Assembly (NCBI GenBank): GCA_030144725.1
Contig: JASKMD010000015.1
Span: 1,639,487-1,703,486, forward strand
DNA: 64,000 bases
From: Haematococcus lacustris
Taxonomy: Eukaryota > Chlorophyta > Chlorophyceae > Chlamydomonadales > Haematococcaceae
Reading direction: 5' to 3'
Shown here piece after piece: positions 28,642-38,800 of this stretch. The notes under the pieces were generated by a model. The model saw only the letters and a program-made list of their open reading frames with translations. It was not told the origin of the DNA and did not search any database. Each line of letters opens with the position of its first letter. The first letter of the stretch is position 1. The translations under genes were made by a program, and so were the position numbers.

Positions 28642-30120
28642 TCAGGTGTCTCCATCTAACAGAAAACCTACCCCTGGTAATCAAAACGACGCCGCGTCCC
28701 AGCCACAAAGTCCATAATTATGCTACGCACATCCCCGGATAGAGCACTCTGTCAGCTACGGGGTGCAGCGTGTTTTATTAATTCCCGTGCATTGTGCTGA
28801 GCGCACTGGCGGCTCAAATATCAACATTCGAATTCATGCGTGTATTGCTCATGCGGGCCTCGCCGCAACCGACCGCCGCGACCGACGTGGCCCAGTAGCC
28901 CCTGCAAACAGTCAGGGACAGTCGCCGCAGTAAACACGGTCATCACGGCATGCCAAACAGATGCAAGTGAGCAGTACAAGGTGTATAGGCCATTGCTTTG
29001 TTACCTTGCTGGGCAGGTTGGGTCCGATCCCTCACGCCCCCCTTGCGCTTGCGTGTCGAGCTCGTGTCCATCTCCGTTGTTGTCCCCTGCTGCTCCTCAG
29101 GTGCAGCAACAAGTGGAGGGGTGAGCAACCCTAGGGCTGCACTAGCACCTGCTGCCAGCTGCTGCCAGGGGTGTGCAGCAGGAGGGGGGGGCAGGTTAGG
29201 GGCGGCGCCAGCACCAGCTGCCAGATGCTGCCAGGGGGTGCTTACCTAGGGTTCGTTGCCGCAAGTACTTGCAGACCACACGCAGCTGCCGACCCACAGT
29301 TGTGTGTTGGCCAGGCCGGTGAGTGTTTGCCACCACACATTGCTCTGTGATGAACAGCCGTCGGCATGTGGGAAGCCGGCGACGGCTGACTTGTGTCTTC
29401 AACATCAACTTGGTTGTGCTGAGGTAGTTTCCAGGTGAGGCCTCTTGCGTAGGGATGAAGAAGTCAGATGGCTCAGGTGGGCTCGTCCCCGGTGTGGGCT
29501 GCAATGTTGTGCCACAAGCGGGTCTGCCATGGGTGTCAAGCCGGCTGCAGTTGCTGTCAGCCCACCGCCGCAAGACCTCAATGGATACACGTGTTTGCTT
29601 TCTGCCTCTGCTGGCGGGTTAGTAAAGGGCGGCGCTTAAACTTGCACTGTTGGGCCTCTAGGCGGTGCACATCACGCCTTGCATTTGTAATAGCCAGGTT
29701 GCACTGCTCGATGACTGCCTCAAGAGACTCGTTATCCAATCTCAACTGCCTGTATGCTGCCTGTAGGTGTTGGTGCTTCTCCTCAAGGTCGTGCATTTTG
29801 GCAGCAAGGACCTCCTCGATAGCATGTAGCAACTGAGCCTCGGTCACCAGCAGCTCATTCTCACACTGCACCTCCTTTGCGATAGCCTCAGCCTTCCTCG
29901 CTGTGGCTTTCATGCCATTGGGACTGTGTAGATACGCAACCCTAGGTGATTTCAATTGGGCTTCATATTGAGCCTTCCGCAGGCTGCGGTGTAACAAAGG
30001 GGTGGCAGAACTGCTGCTCTGCCTCACCTTGTATGTCTTCCGTGTGAGTGGGACGCTCCTGCCTCGCGTTCCACAGTCCGCTACTTCCGGTTGGGTGGCA
30101 ATGTGTGTTACACAATGCCT
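28642..30120 (-). mobile_element. Coiled-coil TIR element, copy with nearly complete gene
   Basis: The 3' TIR is TCAGGTGTCTCCATC at 28642-28656, followed by the family-specific CTAACAGAAAA and the shared 3' interior. The gene lies at 28943-30027 on the minus strand. The 5' terminus was not found, so the right border is approximate. Confidence 0.65.
28943..30027 (-). CDS. Transposon-borne coiled-coil protein, most complete copy
   Basis: On the minus strand, exon 1 (30027 to about 29590) encodes LHRSLRKAQYEAQLKSPRVA and YLHSPNGMKATARKAEAIAK, then a long coiled coil (LEEKHQHLQAAYRQLRLDNE) and a PLLTRQQRQK block. The next segment (about 29573-29260) reads VLRRWADSNCSRLDTHGRPA, the same block order as in the copy at 2281-3708 (PLTFKQRQQ, VLRRCAEAGYGRLDSHGRP). 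The C-terminal part, about 29128-28943, carries TRKRKGGVRDRTQPAQQGNK, parallel to SRKRGAPAANKSRAAKQGE. Introns or frameshifts separate the blocks, so I give the outer limits only. No catalytic domain is recognised. The basic, coiled-coil character suggests nucleic-acid binding or self-assembly, which is inference. Confidence 0.5.
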
Positions 30121-30915
30121 CTGATAACGAGAATCCCCAACTCTCTAACGGCCCTCGGCTAAATAGGCCAGCGGCCAGCCGTCACACGCCACCGTCACCC
30201 TACTGGGAGTTATGACGGTGGGATCTCATGCAACTGCTCGGTTATTTCCCCTAGGAAGAACCTCGCTTCGTTACATCCCCCCCGACCTGGCCAAAACCCG
30301 TCCTCGGGAAAAAGACCAGGGGAGCATTGTCCACAGGTTAGCTACGCCTGGGAGGCTCCGAGTGCCAATGCTCTTACACAAGAAAGCTCCTGCGAGTGTT
30401 GGTTCATGACTCCAACACCCCATACAGACGAGGTGACTTGAGGGCATCCAGACAACGGGTGTCTGCGCGTTTTAGCATGCATACGCGAGGGGCACTCGCC
30501 GATCGCCAGTACTTGAGGCAGCGTCCTAAGGTCCCGCACCACACTCAGCCTTTGTAAGCTTAGTGGGCCATACAGACGACCGTTGGTTCTGCGTGTACTT
30601 GTCGGGATCTACATACAGCGCCAAAGAAGACCCTGCACCACACTTGTGCACATGACACATGTGGGCCAGACAGACGGTCTCTCCGACTATGCAGGTGCCG
30701 GGCGATGGACTTCCACATGCGTTGCATACAGCGTCAAGAGATGCTGCTCTCATCACACGTTGTCGTGTGGTTGAGCCATACAGACCATCATCAAGACTAT
30801 GCAAACGTCATGGGATATTCAAAGGAGCAGGACACGTTCACCGTGTGCTGACTACCAATGCTTCAACACCAATTAGGTGTCGGCTGCCACCGGGCCAAGG
30901 TGAGCGGTAGGACTT
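30121..30915. other. Non-coding stretch 3' of the Ty3/gypsy fragment
   Basis: No gene seen. CATACAGACG-like words recur at about 30421, 30567, 30665 and 30775. The position downstream of the pol stop (30916) makes this a possible 3' UTR or LTR, but the TG...CA borders could not be fixed and no second LTR is present. Confidence 0.35.
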
Positions 30916-31787
30916 TTACACAAACTCGGGGAGAGGTTTGAGGTTGTCCTTGTATTCCTGGATGGTTGCCTTTTTGAGGTTACTTGCTGGTTCCCACGTG
31001 TCGTGCTCTGGGCCGTAGCCGGACCATCTAACCAAGTACTCATCCTTGCCTTGCTTGTTCTTCCGGTGCTGCAACAGGTGATTCACCGTGAAGTAGAGGC
31101 CGTCGCCTTCTTCAAGAGGAGGAGGGGGCACCATCATCCCAGGTCCTGCCAAGAATGGCTTGAGCTTGGATACATGGAATACGTCGTGTATTTTAAACGG
31201 GGAGCTTTATCCTGAAGGCCACGTCATTCACTTTCTGTGTGACTTGGAAGGGCCCAATGTACAGGGGTAATAGCTTCGGGGACCCCGGATTCTTGAACTT
31301 TAAGTGCTTCGTTCGAAGTAGCACTTCGCTGCCCACGACAATCTCGTTTTCGTCCCTGTGCATGAGGTCATAATAGGCCTTTTGACGTTTACGAGCCGCG
31401 TCTAATGTGAGCTTAGCCTTCTCCAAGTTGTCTTTCATGACTCTGGCGAAGTTTTGGGCGGCGTTGTTTGTCGTGGCGTCGAGCTTTAAGGTTATCGGCA
31501 CGTTTGGGTCCTTTACGTTGTTCAAGCGAAAGGGGGTTGTCCCAATGGAGGAGTTATACGAGTTGTTGATTGCAAACTCGGCTGAGGACGGGAATTTATC
31601 CCAATCCACATACTCGACTCCGACATAGTGCCGTAACATGTCTTCCATCACCTTGTTCATTCTTTCAGTCTGGCCGTCTGACTGAGGATGAAACGCGGTG
31701 GACAAGCATTGCTTGGTTTGCATGATGTCGCACAGTCCTGAGAAGAACTGACCTCGGAAACGAGGGTCCCTGTCTGATATGATCTCA
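30916..31787 (-). pseudogene. Ty3/gypsy chromovirus integrase C-terminus with chromodomain
   Basis: Minus strand. The end of the integrase core is visible (EIISDRDPRFRGQFFSGLCD ... STAFHPQSDGQTERMNK, about 31780-31660). It includes the second catalytic Asp (SDRD) and the Glu region (GQTERMNK). A GPY/F-type segment follows (LLPLYIGPFQVTQKVNDVAF, about 31270-31210). After a frame change near 31195, a chromodomain reads EYLVRWSGYGPEHDTWEPAS (about 31050-30990), ending at 30916. The chromodomain directs integration to methylated histone regions in chromoviruses. The rest of pol is hidden by the assembly gap, so completeness cannot be judged. Confidence 0.9.
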
Positions 31788-32287
31788 NNNNNNNNNNNNN
31801 NNNNNNNNNNNNNNNNNNNNNNNNNNNNNNNNNNNNNNNNNNNNNNNNNNNNNNNNNNNNNNNNNNNNNNNNNNNNNNNNNNNNNNNNNNNNNNNNNNNN
31901 NNNNNNNNNNNNNNNNNNNNNNNNNNNNNNNNNNNNNNNNNNNNNNNNNNNNNNNNNNNNNNNNNNNNNNNNNNNNNNNNNNNNNNNNNNNNNNNNNNNN
32001 NNNNNNNNNNNNNNNNNNNNNNNNNNNNNNNNNNNNNNNNNNNNNNNNNNNNNNNNNNNNNNNNNNNNNNNNNNNNNNNNNNNNNNNNNNNNNNNNNNNN
32101 NNNNNNNNNNNNNNNNNNNNNNNNNNNNNNNNNNNNNNNNNNNNNNNNNNNNNNNNNNNNNNNNNNNNNNNNNNNNNNNNNNNNNNNNNNNNNNNNNNNN
32201 NNNNNNNNNNNNNNNNNNNNNNNNNNNNNNNNNNNNNNNNNNNNNNNNNNNNNNNNNNNNNNNNNNNNNNNNNNNNNNNNNNNNNNN
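31788..32287. other. Assembly gap (500 N)
   Basis: A run of exactly 500 N. The true length is unknown. It separates the Ty3/gypsy fragment from the truncated 3' end of the lipase gene. Confidence 1.
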
Positions 32288-32441
32288 CGGCAGCGGCCTT
32301 TGGCAGATGCCCGCGGTGACGGCGCGCTGCGTGTAGTCCGCCATGTAAGCTGCCTCCTGCGGACCTAGGTTTCGGTAAATTCTCGAGCTCTGCGTGCGGC
32401 AAATTGTGACACCGAAGGAGTGACCGTCTCCCGTGTTTCAA
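32288..32441 (-). other. Possible further lipase exon beside the gap
   Basis: On the minus strand a frame reads IYRNLGPQEAAYMADYTQRA followed by VTAGICQRPLP and then the gap. Its position 3' of the lipase exons and its LGxxE / ICxxP pattern loosely fit the C-terminal part of acid lipases, but the match is weak. Confidence 0.25.
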
Positions 32442-32497
32442 TGTCTGCTGCGACTACGGTCGGCACACTAAGGCTCGGAGCACTTGATGGAGGGCAT

Positions 32498-32510
<13 letters not shown>

Positions 32511-32538
<28 letters not shown>
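32511..32538. repeat. CAG microsatellite
   Basis: About nine CAG units between the last recognised lipase exon and the gap. Confidence 0.9.
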
Positions 32539-32539
<1 letters not shown>

Positions 32540-32614
32540 GTGATGAGGATGAGAGGAGGTACCGTGGCATCGGCCGCGTAGCAGGAGCGGCACTGGCAAC
32601 GGCGCCGCACCCAC

Positions 32615-35010
32615 GTTGCCCAGCTTGCAGAATGCGAGCATTGCGTTGCTGGTGATGTACTTGGCGTACACGACTGGGGCTAGGGACACGCTGAGCCCCG
32701 TGACCTTGCTGAGGTCGGGCTGGTCAGCCAGCATGGCCAGCGGCAAGGAGGCGCCCTGCGAGTGGCCGACCAGGTGCACCTGCACACGCAGCAGGGCAGC
32801 TCCAGGTGTGATAGTCTTTCTTATAGGCAATTACCCACCCACCCTCACTCGGTAGTCGGAGGCAACACGGCCTCATGCCTTGCCTATTCTGGCTACTTGG
32901 AGCTTGGCCCGTTTAGGCAAGGATCCCCATTCCTTGCCTGGCTCACAGGGACTGCCAGCCTTGGCAGGAATGGCGAGTTCTCCGGCTGAAGGAACAGCCC
33001 CACCCCCACCTCTCCCTCCCCCTCCTTTCCCCTCCATCACCCTGCTCCTCACCCAGCCCTTCCCATCCCAGTGCTGCCTCTTCCCTCCACAGCCAATACA
33101 GCAGCTAAGCAGCTGGCTGCGCTGCATGGAGGATGCCCAAGTCAGGCTTTGACATCTGTACCACTTCTGTAAAGCTATGAGAGGCGAAGGGAGCAGAGCA
33201 TCACCTTGGCGGCACTGGTGACCTGCCGGATGTACGCAATGGTGGCGGGCAGGTCCGACGTCGCCATCTCGTCAAATGAAAAGCGCCAGAACAGGGGGCT
33301 GTGGATGCGGTACAGCGCGTGGGTGCGGCTGAAGGTGTTGCCTCGGGAGTTGTACAGCCACACATCATAGCCTGTGAAGGCCACACGTCACACTATGTCC
33401 CAAGGCAGCGGTCCTTGCACCAGCCAGACCGGCCCCAGCACCCCTGCCTCCTTCCCCCTCCCCTTCCTTCCCTTCCCCTCCCCCTCCCCCTTCTCCTTTA
33501 GCTCTAATTTTTTTTTCGTCCCTAGGTTTTTACACCTCTCACCTCTTACCTCTAGCACAGTCCTTTCCTCAGTCTTTTACCTTTGGGGGTTGGCTTGTAT
33601 CCACCCAAGCCCTGCCTCCTTTGTGTAACAACTACTACTACCACTCCATCCCTCACCCGCCCAGGCCAGTCTGCTGCAGGTTGGCTGCTTGGGAAGTGTC
33701 AGCAGTGCTGGCCCTCCTGGCTGCAGCTTGGGTGCGTGCGTTTCCATGCTCACACAAGTACTGGTGCGTGCAGCACCATGCAACATGCGAAGCTGGCCTG
33801 TCACTGGCTCCTAAGCTGTATCAGCACATGGGGCCATTTTCGCTGACGGTGGCATGCACATTAATGGCGGTGTCAATGGTGGCCATGTGGCTAAGCTCAC
33901 GAGCACCTTGTGCATATGGACTGCCACCTAGCCGCCCTTGCATGTCATGCACCACTCATACTCCATGCAGCCCAGCCGTGCATGCACGACCCAGCCACAC
34001 ACCTGCATCTGCCAGGATGAAGGCGAGAGAAACGTTGGGCGCGTTCATGACCCAGCAGGTGCTCGACAGGGACAAGCCATGGATCAGCAGGACTGGCTGG
34101 CGGGCAGCACCGTGGCCTGGCAGGGCGGCGGAGGTGCGTCCGCTGGGAATGCGGAAGTTGGTGAGCAGGTAGCCGTCAGCCGTGAGTGTGGTGTGCTTCT
34201 CTAGGGGGTAGCCCTTGGTCAGCACCATGTCTGCAGGGGGGCCACGCGGCAGCGGTCAGACAAGCAGGCAGGCAATGGGACAACTGGGCGGGCAGGCAAG
34301 CAGGCGGGCAGTGGGGGTATCTGGCAGGCAGGCAAGCTGCTAGTGGGTTGGCTGCCGGTGAGGGCACAGGCTGACATGGCAGCTAGGCAACCACGCATAT
34401 GTACCTTAGGAGTAGGTCACATTGCCATGTGTCACCCACCCACCCAGGCACACCACAACATGTCACATCACACCACGTGACATGTTAGGCAGGCATGGCT
34501 GCTGTACTGGCCCTGAGCCAGGCAGTCAATCACCATTCCCATGGGCTGGCAAAGGGGCCCGGCCCAAACCTGCCTGCCTGTCTGCCCGCCCCACCTGATC
34601 ATGTGCTCACCTTCCATGCCGGTCAGTGTCAGGCGATCCGTGGACCCAAACTTGGTAGGCTGCTGGGCTGGCTTGGCCCATACCAGGCCGCTGCGCAATG
34701 ACCCGCTGGTCGGCTGAAGCGCCATCTGCCCCTGGGCCGCAGCGATGCCCGCGGCTCCTGGTTGCACAAGGCTTGCGTTGCTGGTGCTGGCGTCACCTGG
34801 TACGCTGCGCAGTGCTGCGACGAGCGCTGCGGCAATTTCGTAAGCACGGCCGGTGTCTGCCGGCGTCGTGCCGTTCGCGTCGACCGCGCTGGATTGCAGC
34901 AGCTTGGTGCGAGGCAGCGGCTTGAGCTGCTCCGCGCCACATGCCGCAGTACAGCAGAGCGCGAGGAGAGCGACACTGAGGTGCAGCGGAAACCTTGCTA
35001 TGTGAGGCAT
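32615..35010 (-). CDS. Acid-lipase family alpha/beta hydrolase, 3' truncated
   Basis: This resembles lysosomal acid (steryl ester / triacylglycerol) lipases. Minus-strand exons are about 35010-34621, 34230-34003, 33371-33205 and 32779-32615, all with GT-AG junctions in consistent phase. The start MPHIARFPLHLSVALLALCC looks like a cleaved signal peptide. An upstream ATG at 35028 is possible. Exon 2 gives GYPLEKHTTLTADGYLLTNF and the oxyanion region PVLLIHGLSLSSTCW, then NAPNVSLAFILADAG. Exon 3 gives YDVWLYNSRGNTFSRTHALY. Exon 4 holds the nucleophile elbow GHSQG. The catalytic Asp and His exons should follow downstream but fall at the gap or beyond. Substrate specificity is not determinable. 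The protein is probably secreted or vacuolar. Confidence 0.85.
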
Positions 35011-35282
35011 CTGTGCGGGAAGCCGCAAGTGCTCTGGGCCAGCGGCCGCGACTCAACAGACTACCTCACCGTAGGTTTTCAAGCTCGCCATGCTCGCGCA
35101 CGCACAGGGTGACCTGTCAGGGTCCCATGCACGCATGATTGCTTCATAACACCGACAAATTACGACACCTCGGTACAGCACACGAGGCGTGCCCCTTGTG
35201 ATGCGCAGCCGCCTTGTGGATGGACTCATGCAAGCATAGGGTAACGTGAGGTAACCTCGGTATAGTCAACCTTGGACAGTGT

Positions 35283-35470
35283 ACATTTACTCATGCTACT
35301 CCAAAGAAAAGCATTAGTTGTAATCGACACAGGCTGCGAGGTCGCTATTGTAAACGCTACAGCTAGCGCATCTGATGCCCACTTCCACTCCGCCCACCTG
35401 GTGTGTGCGCCTCCATGGCTAGCTCAAGCTCCTACAGCTCACGCTCATACATCTCCTGTGTGAAGAGTTC
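35283..35470 (-). mobile_element. Solo 3' end of the Fanzor-1 element
   Basis: The plus-strand sequence aligns with the reverse complement of 11480-11655. Shared landmarks are ATGCTAC.CCAAA, AATCGA, AGGCTGCGAG, ATTGTAAA.GCTAC and CTGGTGTGTG. Hairpin position 35453-35467 reads CTCTTCACACAGGAG on the minus strand. There is no Fanzor coding sequence here. It lies between the 5' end of the lipase gene and the 3' end of NDUFA9. Confidence 0.65.
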
Positions 35471-35875
35471 AGCATCCTATGTAGGAGTTGACTAGCTGCA
35501 GCTGATCAATATCAATGGCAGATCAATCAGGCTCGTGGACCGTAAGGTGAACGAAATTAGCTGCATGCACTGGGACCGATTCATAACCCCCAGGCACGTT
35601 CTTTGCCATGGTGATCGTGGTCATGCTGCACCTGCCAGTGCTCGGCTCGAGCGTGAGAAGCAGTATACTTTTGAAAAAGCACCCCTGCCCCGTCATGACA
35701 TGGTGAGCCTAGCTGAGCCTTTTGAAGGGTGTGACACTCCGCGCATGGTGCGGCAGAGGGCGTGGACGCTAGCCTCAAACTCAAAACGCCTAAAAATCAA
35801 GCCAGCGGCGTAAGCATCGACCGCGGTCGCAAAGCAATGCAGAGTAGAGTAGCGACAGTCACTGCTGACACGAAG

Positions 35876-38800
35876 CTACTTGATATTGTAATATTTCCGG
35901 ATGTGCTCGGGCACGTCCTTCGCCACCTTGGCCATATCGCCCCAGCGGTACCCGCCCTTGCGGAAGTGCCGCACCGGCTCCAGCGCCAGGCCGTCCGTGA
36001 CCTGCACCAACACCCTCGCGCAAGGTGACGAATCGGGGGATGCCCTGTGCGCCGTCGCGCCGTGCCTCGCCATTTGTGCATCTCAATGGCGCAGTGTCTC
36101 TGCTGAGGGCGGGGCGCCGGGCGCCAAGGTTCAGGGTGTGGAATAAGAGCGTGAGGGGGCCCTAATCAGCACTCCCGCCGCTGCCAATGCGCCCATCCTC
36201 GCCCTCAGTCGCACGATCACGTGGGTAGCAGCAACAACAAGTGGCCTGGGCAGCAGCATTCACCTTGCTAGGGCGCAGGCCCAGGTCCTTATAGCCCAGA
36301 GCTCCCCGGGGCGCCACTGCGTTACGTGTTACCTCCTCCACATAGTCCACGCTGCACCAGGCGGGTGGGGCAGGGTGTGAGCAGTGTGGCGAGAAGGGGT
36401 TGGCGGGTGGGGCAGGGTGTGAGCGGTGTGGTGGTAGGCAGGTGCGGCATGTCAGTTACACAAGCATATGAGGGCATAGGCAAGGGAAGGCTGATGAGGG
36501 GTGGCAGCAAGAAGCTGAGCTAGTTATCTGCCCATATGGGGTCCAGCCCACTACCAAGGCCTGACTGGCCTGCCCTGGCCTAAAGCCTGCAGCAGCAGAG
36601 TCTGCGCACCTGTTGAAGTAGTTGTCCATGGGCAGGCCTGGCAGGTGCCGGCGCACCCAGTCCATGGGGCCAAGCAGGGTGCGGGCCACGGGCTTGGGCA
36701 CGTGGATGGTGTCATCAGTGAACAGGCGCAGCGTCTTGATCACCGTGTCGTACACCTCACGCACACTGCAGCAACCAGCTCCAGCTGTGCAGGGTCAAGA
36801 GGATGGGAGGGGGAGGGGCGGGCAACCAACAAGCCAGGAACTCGTGTCAAACCCCGGCCCCTGCCCTTACCATGGCCCCCTCCCCCTTCCGCTGGCTGCC
36901 TGCCTACTTACTAATCGACCTGCCTGCCCACCTGGCTGCCCGCCTGCCATGATGCCTGCCTGCCCGGCCTGATGACAGGTGTGACTCACGACAGCGTCTC
37001 TGGCCCGCCCAGATAGTATGTCTTGCCCTTGCTCTCCGGGCGCTTCAGCAGTGTGTAGGTGGCCTCTGACACATCAGGCACCCAGGTGGGCTGCAGGGCA
37101 CTCAGGCTGGGTTAGGGTAGGGTAGGGTAGGGTAGGGTAGGTGGGCTGCAGGGCACTCAGGCTGGGTTGGGTTAGGGTAGGGAAGGTGGGCTGCAGGGCG
37201 CACAGGTTGTGGCAGGGAGGCAAGGCAGCCGGGGCTGGGCCCAAGAGGGGCTGGACAGGTGCTGGGCTGGTAGGCATGCAGGCAGGGGCAGGGGGAGGCA
37301 GGGCTAAGGCAGCTGCAAGGGGCTGGGGCTAGGGTAAGGGCTGGGGCTGCAGCCTCCATGCCAGGGTGGCAAGGGGAGTGAGGGCCAGGGCATGGATATC
37401 GGCTTCTTGGGGATAGTCATCGTGTTTAGCAGGGGTTCAGTGCAGGGAGCAGAAGCTGGGCTGACTTGGGGCTGTTGCCAAGATGTGGCTGTTTGAGCAA
37501 GGTGTGCTAGGTTCAGCCAGCCCATCAAGGGATGAGCTAGTTGTGCCTTAAGTGTGACCTCTGTTTGAGGCTCCACTCAGTGGCTTAGTGCTTTACTGTG
37601 TTTGTCCGGTGAAGCGCTGCCTCTTAGCGAGGGCCTCTTTCTCATTCAATGGCACATGCGCATGTGTGTAGAGCTAAACCGTGTGGTTTGCCTGTAGGAG
37701 CCTTGGAGCAGTGCAGCCGCAGGTGAGCAGTGCAGGTGGGTCTAGAACAAAACTAAACATGGCTGCTGATGGGGTAGACTAGGTCAGGTGTACTGGCCTG
37801 AATTGTGAGGAAGGAAGTAGGAGGAAGTAGGAGGAGGAGTAAGTAGGAGGAGGATTAGGAGGAGTAGGATTAGGAGGAAGTAGGAGGGGTTGCGATAAAG
37901 TAAGGAGCAGCCAGTGGGGGCAGGCAGGGCTGTTGGGGTGTCACTGGAGCTGCCTTGCCCACGATGCTGGCTGGGCGCCACCTTGGCGGTCAGGCATTGC
38001 CACATCAGGCTGAGGTTCATCAGGCTCAGGCTTGGGGTGCTGCATCGCTGCCTGCTCATGCAAGGCCCTGCCTAACCATCGCCCCATCATGCATTGCGCT
38101 GCCTGATTAGGCGCTGCCTATTGAGCGCTGTTTGTTTCGCAGGTGCTGACGTGACTGCAACAGGGTGGTGTCGGGATTACCTGCATGAGCGCCTTGCCTA
38201 CGGTTCTAACCCTTAGGGTCTAACCCTGACCCTAACCCTGACCCTAACCCTGACCCTACCCCCTGACCCTACCTCCTAACCCTTACCCTAACCCCTTACC
38301 CTAACCCAAAGCAGGGTGGTGTCAGGCTTACCTGCATGAGCGCCTTGCCTCCATCATACACGGGGGCAATGACGCCAAAGGACAGCTGGTAGATGAGGTA
38401 GTTGTAGAAGTGGTCCTCCACACCCACTATGGGTCCGGGCCTGCACCATGCATGCATGCCAGCAGCAGCTGACGCACCCCAGACCAGCCTAAGGCCCAAG
38501 ACCCAGCATGCTACCACACAGCCCAGCCCGCCAGCAGGGCCCGGCACAGCTTGACTCCCAGGACACTGGCCTGGGAACAGGGTGGTGGTGGCCTCAGCTG
38601 CAGCTGGGAACGCAGCTGTGCCGGCACCTTAGTGATGGGCCTCAGCTGCAGCTGGGAGAAGAGAGCTGCCAACACCTGGTCAGGGGCATCACTTCCACCA
38701 CCCTGTGTGCCGCCACCTGCTGCCTGACTACGTAAAAAACAGTTCCTTTCTGCCCAGATGCTTGATGTGAGGCTCAAACTCACATGTCTAAGGTTCATGC

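Noticed and set aside
34186..34374. Plus-strand frame with GGQW repeats
   Set aside because: An intronic low-complexity tract of the minus-strand lipase gene.
38208..38312. Interstitial telomere
   Set aside because: The units are degenerate CCCTGA/CCCTAA mixtures inside an intron and do not form a pure telomeric array.
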